NCBI GenBank assembly: GCA_003151295.1
Contig: PLXD01000178.1
Location: forward strand, 1-9,938
DNA length: 9,938 bases
Source: Chitinophagaceae bacterium
GTDB lineage: Bacteria > Bacteroidota > Bacteroidia > Chitinophagales > Chitinophagaceae
Direction of reading: 5' to 3'
Shown here: positions 6,482-9,938 of the stretch, one piece after another
How the letters are laid out: each line of letters starts with the position of its first letter
Numbering within the stretch: position 1 is the stretch's first letter
Notes under the pieces: generated by a model
What the model saw: the letters and a program-made list of their open reading frames with translations, nothing else
Database searches by the model: none
What the model was told of the DNA's origin: nothing
Position numbers and translations under genes: made by a program

Positions 6482-6632
6482 CCGGTTCGAATTCCTTCGG
6501 ATGGCAGGCCAATTTTTACTTCCTGGGTGGCTTGACCCTGGTGATACTGGCCCTGGACCTGGTTTTCGGGGGGGATCCTTAAAGGATTTCATACGCTTTG
6601 AAGCGAGACCCATTTAGAGGGTCTATCTCTCC

Positions 6633-6797
6633 ATGATTAAAACGGTTGATTTTGGCCTGGGGCGTTTTTCCAGCAATGCAGGGATTGTTAGCGGATTTAC
6701 CGGGGGAAGCCTGTATGTGATATATCGGGAGCGGGGGGTGTTTTATAAAAACAGGCGGTGTAAGGAATATGCGAAACGAATGTGTCTTCGGGAGTAA
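6633..6797 (+). CDS. Possible small hypothetical ORF (54 residues)
   Basis: An ATG-initiated frame begins MIKTVDFGLGRFSSNAGIVS, continues with GFTGGSLYVIYRERG and ends in a basic, Cys-containing tail before TAA. I do not recognise it. It has no signal peptide and no obvious membrane segment, and I see no promoter element near it. It lies in a stretch that otherwise looks decayed, 62 bases upstream of the small RHH-like gene on the same strand. It may be a chance frame or a remnant. Confidence 0.2.
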   Translation: MIKTVDFGLGRFSSNAGIVSGFTGGSLYVIYRERGVFYKNRRCKEYAKRMCLRE

Positions 6798-6844
6798 GTT
6801 CCTGGCACAACAGGACGGCACAATCCAATCAGCCATGATTTTCA

Positions 6845-6852
6845 TATATTTG
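6845..6852 (+). promoter_or_regulatory. -7 promoter element implying a leaderless transcript
   Basis: TATATTTG is an exact match to the Bacteroidota -7 consensus and ends only seven bases before the ATG at 6860. Transcription normally starts a few bases after this element, so the mRNA would begin at or next to the start codon. No TTG is seen at the expected -33 distance. Confidence 0.5.
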
Positions 6853-6859
6853 TAGCTAT

Positions 6860-7159
6860 ATGGCAAAAGAAAAAAATAAACCCGTTCCGGTAAGATTTAA
6901 TTTGAAGCTTTTGGAAGTGTTGAAGGAGGAAGAAAAAATAGAAACTCCCCAACAGGCCTTAAACTTCCTGGCAAATTTTTGGGAGAACAACCGACCGGCA
7001 AAGGACGATTTTGCAAACGAGTTTAAAGACGTTAAGACACCGATCTCCACTCCGAATGTGAAAGAACGTGAAAAGAAAGGCGAATCAACAGGAGCGCCTT
7101 CCGGCCTGTCCGGAATTGACCTGTCTATCTGGAAGGCTGAGCAAAAAGAGAAAAAATAA
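6860..7159 (+). CDS. Small protein with ribbon-helix-helix-like N-terminus
   Basis: A 99-residue, highly charged protein. Residues 8-15 (PVPVRFNL) could form the DNA-contacting beta strand, 16-26 (KLLEVLKEEEK) helix A and 29-43 (TPQQALNFLANFWEN) helix B of a ribbon-helix-helix fold. The remainder (about 45-99) is Lys/Glu-rich with a Pro/Ser/Thr segment and is probably disordered, ending in WKAEQKEKK. This is a pattern reading; no specific family is recognised. If correct it would be a small dimeric DNA-binding protein or an antitoxin-like protein, but no toxin gene is adjacent on its strand. The start is fixed by the first ATG, which follows directly behind a consensus promoter. The stop is ten bases from the end of a convergent pseudogene. 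Confidence 0.6.
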   Translation: MAKEKNKPVPVRFNLKLLEVLKEEEKIETPQQALNFLANFWENNRPAKDDFANEFKDVKTPISTPNVKEREKKGESTGAPSGLSGIDLSIWKAEQKEKK

Positions 7160-7169
7160 ATACTTTTTT

Positions 7170-7540
7170 TCATCTTGCATGTATAAATTGAAGAGTTCTG
7201 ATGCCGAACCTGGGCATTGATAACTCAACAAAGGACCATCTTGTTTCACAGTAAGCGATTTGATCGTATCTCCGTTCAAGGCGACCATGCGCACCGAATC
7301 CGCCTTATATCTAAAATAGATTCTGCGAAGACTTCTGTTTCCGGCCGCATTGAACAAACGAACCAACAGATCACCGCCGGAATAGATCATGGAAGAGACA
7401 TCCCAATTTGCCGTGTCCATATCTTTGGTAAGAGTCATGTGAAGGAAGAGAAACCAGTAGTCTATGATCAATCCTTGCCGGGCAAAGACATAAATCAAGT
7501 CACTCACTAGATGGATAAATAATCGAGAGTGAAAAAACAA
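7170..7540 (-). pseudogene. Frameshifted C-terminal remnant of a glycoside-hydrolase-like protein
   Basis: On the minus strand one frame reads NWDVSSMIYSGGDLLVRLFN, then AAGNRSLRRIYFRYKADSVR and MVALNGDTIKSLTVKQDG. The pattern (D)LLVRLFNAAG, then a beta-rich stretch with ALNGDxIxxL, matches the C-terminal beta-sandwich of glycoside hydrolases such as GH38 alpha-mannosidases. Such domains usually end in a P-x-F-G-I-x-T-L motif. In the continuing frame this is absent, but one frame over the sequence reads FVELSMPRFGIRTLQFIHAR then TGA at 7172-7170. The two frames meet at about 7232-7235 and are reconciled by one missing base. The catalytic domain is absent: the fragment ends beside the QorB-like gene start at 7548. 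It is therefore both truncated and frameshifted. Confidence 0.6.
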
Positions 7541-7547
7541 AAACAGT

Positions 7548-8426
7548 ATGATTTTAATTACAGGGGTTACGGGTCATTTAGGAAAGGCTGTATTGGAAAG
7601 CCTTCTAAACAAGATTTCACCCACGGACATTGCTGTACTCGTAAGGAATAAGTCAAAGGTCGCCGAACTGAAAAGCAAAGGGATAATCGTTCAGATGGGC
7701 GACTATGATGACTATACCTCTCTTGTTAACGCATTTATAGGGATAGACAAGCTTTATTTTGTGTCGGGCAGTGATTTGCACAAGCGCCTTTCGCAGCATG
7801 AAAATGTGGTAAATGCCGCAAAGAAAGCAGAGGTAAAGCAAGTCATATATACCAGTTTGCAGCTTAAGAATGAAACCAACATGTCACCCATCGCCTTATT
7901 GGCTAAAGCCCATTTTACTACCGAAAAGCTATTGCGGGAATCCGGTCTGGATTACTCCATCCTTCGTCACGGCTGTTATGCAGAGATGATACCCCGGCTT
8001 ATTGGTGAAAAAGGGTTTGAAACAGGTAAAATATTCTTACCTGCCGGTAACGGCAGATCTTCTTTTGTCACTCGTAAGGATTTGGCAGAAGCTGGGGCTG
8101 TTATATTAACAACACCCGGCCATGATAACAGGATTTATGAACTGACCGGTGTAGAATCAATCGACTTTACTGAGGTAGCAAAAATACTTTCTTCCATTGC
8201 CGGCAGAAGATTCGAATATTTATCTCCTGAACCGAAGGCATTCACACGGACCCTTAGGAATGCCGGTGTACCGGATGAAACCATTCAATACCTGCTGGGT
8301 TTCGGAAAGGCTATTTCCGAAGGAGAATTTGATCACTTGACCAGGGACCTGGAGAAACTTCTGGGTAAAAAACCGACTACTGTCAGACAATTCTTGAAGA
8401 TTTTCTACAATCAAAATTGTCTCTAA
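7548..8426 (+). CDS. NmrA/QorB-like NAD(P)H-binding oxidoreductase (atypical SDR)
   Basis: A 292-residue protein of the NmrA-like atypical SDR group, close in style to quinone oxidoreductase 2 (QorB/YtfG). The Rossmann motif GVTGHLG (6-12) gives GxxGxxG at its N-terminus. VLVRNKSKV at 31-39 follows the second strand, where Arg33 and Lys35 favour NADPH. GDYDDYTSLVNAF at 51-63 is the usual D-Y-x-D-x-x-S-L stretch. ILRHGCYAEM (148-157) and YELTG near 201-205 are typical of the family. The known QorB reduces quinones with NADPH. It has no signal peptide and so acts in the cytosol. Such genes often sit next to a HxlR-type regulator, but none is seen here. Upstream lies the glycoside-hydrolase remnant on the opposite strand. 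Confidence 0.85.
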   Translation: MILITGVTGHLGKAVLESLLNKISPTDIAVLVRNKSKVAELKSKGIIVQMGDYDDYTSLVNAFIGIDKLYFVSGSDLHKRLSQHENVVNAAKKAEVKQVIYTSLQLKNETNMSPIALLAKAHFTTEKLLRESGLDYSILRHGCYAEMIPRLIGEKGFETGKIFLPAGNGRSSFVTRKDLAEAGAVILTTPGHDNRIYELTGVESIDFTEVAKILSSIAGRRFEYLSPEPKAFTRTLRNAGVPDETIQYLLGFGKAISEGEFDHLTRDLEKLLGKKPTTVRQFLKIFYNQNCL

Positions 8427-8433
8427 TTGACTT

Positions 8434-8453
8434 CGTTAACCTTAACGTTTTTT
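8434..8453 (+). terminator. Weak candidate terminator after the QorB-like gene
   Basis: CGTTAA (8434-8439) and TTAACG (8442-8447) form an AT-rich palindrome directly followed by six T (8448-8453). With a realistic loop the stem has only five pairs, so it is a weak terminator at best. Confidence 0.3.
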
Positions 8454-8575
8454 GCTCAAATTTATACCTGTCTATTGCAAACGTAAATTCGTCTTTTTCA
8501 TCCTGGCCCCAATTTCTGCTGTAATGGGCATCTACCTGATTAGAGCGGCTTTCACGTATCAGCGAACTTACTGAG

Positions 8576-9112
8576 TCATTTCATTTTTGACGGAAGCTTG
8601 ATCGTCTTTCCCGCAACCATAAAAACACCTTTCCCGAGATGGTGGATAGTCTGCGGGTGTTTTACGGCCGTATCGATCCATGCCTTGACCACCTCAAGCA
8701 CGAAGAAGTTGTATTTGTTGACCATGACCGTATCGACGACCTTGCATTCAAGGTTGGCGTAGCATTCGTCGATGAGCGGCGCTTTGACGCTCGATGCGGG
8801 CATCGCGGTGAGAGCGAAGGTCTTAAATTTATCAATATCCCTGCCCGACGTATTGCCGACACGCACTACTTTCGCCGCGAGTTCAACGGTGGGAAGATTA
8901 ATAACGCATTCCTTGGTCGCTTTCAGGATATTGAACGTATAATCGCGATTGCTGATGACGCATCCTATAAGTGGTGGCTCGAATTCCAGCATGGTATGCC
9001 ACGACATGGTCATCACGTTGTTCCGCCCCCGACTCGCAGTCGTCACCATAACGACCGGTCCAGGTTCAAGCAGGCCATAGACCTTGGATAATGGGAATGA
9101 TTTCTTTTTCAT
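8576..9112 (-). CDS. Flavin reductase-like FMN-binding protein
   Basis: A 178-residue protein of the flavin reductase-like family (FMN split barrel). PGPVVMVTTASRGRNNVMTM (17-36) is the first strand pair, with TMSWHTMLEFEPPLIGCVIS (35-54) after it; these carry the residues that usually bind FMN. ECVINLP is at 68-74, and SGRDIDKF at 89-96 is the conserved SGRDxDKF block of the family. LECKVVDT (121-128) and the following strands complete the barrel. Relatives reduce free flavin for a partner oxygenase or carry tightly bound FMN. No partner oxygenase is adjacent, so the role is open. It has no signal peptide. The gene is oriented toward the QorB-like gene, and the two ends are about 150 bases apart. 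Confidence 0.88.
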   Translation of the reverse strand: MKKKSFPLSKVYGLLEPGPVVMVTTASRGRNNVMTMSWHTMLEFEPPLIGCVISNRDYTFNILKATKECVINLPTVELAAKVVRVGNTSGRDIDKFKTFALTAMPASSVKAPLIDECYANLECKVVDTVMVNKYNFFVLEVVKAWIDTAVKHPQTIHHLGKGVFMVAGKTIKLPSKMK

Positions 9113-9440
9113 TGCGTTTTATTATGTAAGTGTTTCATAATTCCGTCGTTCAAACAAAAGCAGGTTCATCTGACTTATGGAAAAAGTTTCAGGAATGACA
9201 ATTTCATATAAGTTATATAAATGCTTGAAAGGAAACTTATCTCAAAAATAAGGAGAATTTTTCCTGTGACAAATTCTTGCTGCATAGGAGGCCGGCGTCT
9301 TTGCTGAAGTATACCCCTGCAAATGAAATTATAATGGCGATAATCAAGCCGAGCCATTTGGGATTAAAATTAATGGCGGTTTGTATTCCATTGCATATTA
9401 TGAATACGGCCCCAATTTTTGTTTTGTTTATATCAAATTA
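9113..9440. other. Intergenic stretch with a membrane-protein fragment
   Basis: No complete gene is seen. The minus strand from 9437 to 9237 holds an open frame with no ATG that reads like part of a membrane protein and is listed separately. The remainder (9113-9236) is AT-rich and should contain the flavin reductase promoter; I cannot place a convincing TAnnTTTG element for it. Confidence 0.5.
9237..9437 (-). pseudogene. Start-less fragment of a small membrane protein
   Basis: This 66-codon frame has no ATG and is bounded upstream by a TAA (9440-9438). It reads IGAVFIICNGIQTAINFNPK, then WLGLIIAIIISFAGVYFSKD, and ends in KFSLFLR before TAA. There are two hydrophobic segments separated by an NFNPK turn, as in a two-helix hairpin of an inner-membrane protein. 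I do not recognise the family. The lack of a start, and the fact that it stops abruptly at the higBA operator, suggest a 5'-truncated remnant. It could instead use a non-ATG start, or be a chance frame. Confidence 0.4.
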
Positions 9441-9475
9441 TTACTTACCTTTAACGTAAGTAACGTAAAACGTTA
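9441..9475 (+). promoter_or_regulatory. Promoter and nested inverted-repeat operator of the higBA module
   Basis: TTACTTAC (9441-9448) and GTAAGTAA (9456-9463) form a perfect 8-bp inverted repeat around a 7-base centre. TAACGT (9461-9466) and ACGTTA (9470-9475) form a second, overlapping one, and TAACGTAA occurs twice in tandem (9452-9459, 9461-9468). A -7-like element, TACCTTTA (9446-9453, one mismatch), sits inside the first repeat. The block ends two bases before the toxin ATG. HigA antitoxins usually repress their own promoter, so this is the likely operator. Confidence 0.6.
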
Positions 9476-9477
9476 GT

Positions 9478-9759
9478 ATGGTTGTATCATTTGGATCAAA
9501 GGAAACGGAGAAAATATGGAATGGGATAAGAATCACTAAAATGCCGAATGAAATTCAAGAGGTTGGACGACGGAAATTGAGAATGCTGAATAACTCGCAA
9601 AATTTGAATGATTTGAAAATACCACCATCCGACCGATTGGAAAAATTGTCTGGAAACTTAAAAGAATACTACTCCATTCGGATTAATGACCAATGGAGAA
9701 TTATTTTTAAATGGAAAGAGAGCAATTCATCGGACATGACGATTATTGATTATCATTAA
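9478..9759 (+). CDS. higB: HigB-type toxin (RelE/ParE superfamily)
   Basis: A 93-residue mRNA interferase-like toxin. The family pattern is clear: MVVSFGSKETEKIWNG at 1-16, RRKLRMLNN at 31-39, LNDLKIPPSDRLEKLSGN at 43-60, YYSIRINDQWRIIFKW at 64-79, and the C-terminal DYH at 91-93. In known HigB proteins the basic residues, the R-I-N-D-Q-W-R-I strand and the final His-containing tail contribute to ribosome-dependent mRNA cleavage, and all are present. The toxin gene comes first, and the antitoxin gene follows nine bases later, the reversed order typical of higBA. The length is normal for the family and the start is fixed by the operator directly upstream. The coding sequence looks more AT-rich than its neighbours, which fits horizontal transfer of such modules. 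Confidence 0.92.
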   Translation: MVVSFGSKETEKIWNGIRITKMPNEIQEVGRRKLRMLNNSQNLNDLKIPPSDRLEKLSGNLKEYYSIRINDQWRIIFKWKESNSSDMTIIDYH

Positions 9760-9768
9760 CAAGTCTAT

Positions 9769-9938
9769 ATGAGAAGAATAAAGAACATACATCCCGGAGA
9801 GATCTTACGGGAAGAATTCCTGCTTCCGTTAAATATTACCGCCTATCGTCTGGCAAAAGATACGGGTATTCCTCAGACAAGAGTGTCCGCCATCATAAAA
9901 GGCAATCGGGCGGTTACGGCCGGAACGGCGTTGCGATT
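9769..9938 (+). CDS. higA: HigA-type antitoxin, N-terminal part (cut by window end)
   Basis: The frame opens MRRIKNIHPGEILREEFLLP and continues NITAYRLAKDTGIPQTRVSA before IIKGNRAVTAGTALR at the window edge. HPGEILREEFL is the signature opening of HigA antitoxins of the XRE/Cro-like helix-turn-helix class, and residues about 24-46 form the helix-turn-helix (AYRLAKDTGIPQTRVSAIIKG). HigA binds and neutralises HigB and represses the operon promoter. About 56 codons are visible; relatives are usually around 100 residues, so roughly half is missing. It starts nine bases after the toxin stop and is certainly co-transcribed with it. Confidence 0.92.
   Translation, partial: MRRIKNIHPGEILREEFLLPLNITAYRLAKDTGIPQTRVSAIIKGNRAVTAGTALR

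Larger units (their letters stand above)
6482..6859. other. Decayed or non-coding stretch between the FMN reductase stub and the small RHH-like gene
   Basis: No complete recognisable gene lies here. On the plus strand 6481-6582 encodes a short stop-bounded peptide with a strongly hydrophobic end (FYFLGGLTLVILALDLVFGG), which looks like the last transmembrane helix of a lost membrane protein. A 54-codon ATG-to-TAA frame lies at 6633-6797. AGACCC (6606-6611) and GGGTCT (6619-6624) form a small inverted repeat without a T-run. The stretch ends with the promoter of the next gene. Confidence 0.5.

Noticed and set aside
6579..6866. 95-residue minus-strand frame
   Set aside because: The composition is not protein-like for any family I know, and it covers the promoter of the RHH-like gene on the other strand.
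7217..7510. 97-residue plus-strand frame
   Set aside because: It is the complement of the glycoside-hydrolase remnant; the minus-strand reading shows recognisable family motifs and this one does not.
1..9938. Search for a CRISPR array, transposase, integrase, tRNA or a coordinated defence cluster
   Set aside because: None was seen by eye on either strand; the only defence-related module is the ordinary higBA pair at the right edge.

Overview
The window looks like a chromosomal accessory segment from a member of the Bacteroidota. The evidence is the 3' end of a SusD/RagB-type outer-membrane lipoprotein gene, matches to the Bacteroidota sigma -7 element TAnnTTTG (for example 1176-1183, 3689-3696 and 6845-6852), and an apparent lack of strong Shine-Dalgarno sequences. 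The style of the proteins suggests Chitinophagaceae or relatives, but that is an impression, not a computed placement.

Layout. 1-236: SusD-like C-terminus followed by a strong terminator. 313-1915: two exported enzymes, a tyrosine phosphatase of the HCX5R type and an SGNH/GDSL-type hydrolase. 1916-2145: a spacer with an 18-bp tandem repeat. 2146-2744: a cytoplasmic FMN-type split-barrel protein with its own terminator. 2751-3575 (minus): a phytanoyl-CoA dioxygenase-like Fe/2-oxoglutarate enzyme, divergent from an aldo/keto reductase plus short-chain dehydrogenase pair (3786-5540) that looks like an operon. 5553-6314 (minus): an exported metallo-beta-lactamase-fold protein with two altered metal-ligand positions. 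6362-7540: a decayed zone with the C-terminal stub of an NADPH-dependent FMN reductase (minus), a short hydrophobic stub (plus), one small apparently intact gene with a ribbon-helix-helix-like N-terminus whose promoter implies a leaderless mRNA (6860-7159), and a frameshifted C-terminal remnant of a glycoside-hydrolase-like protein (minus). 7548-8426: an NmrA/QorB-like NAD(P)H-binding oxidoreductase. 8576-9112 (minus): a flavin reductase-like protein. 9237-9437 (minus): a start-less membrane-protein fragment. 9478-9938: a HigB toxin gene followed by a HigA antitoxin gene cut by the window end, preceded by nested inverted repeats that probably form the autoregulatory operator.

The genes do not form one pathway. 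They are mostly single-gene units for redox and hydrolytic enzymes, interleaved with gene fragments and ending in a toxin-antitoxin module, as expected of a region under gain and loss. I found no CRISPR array, transposase, integrase, RNA gene or convincing novel multi-gene system. The most informative signals are the one-base frameshift in the glycoside-hydrolase remnant, the unusual metal site of the MBL-fold protein, the leaderless small gene, and several remnants that lack a start codon.
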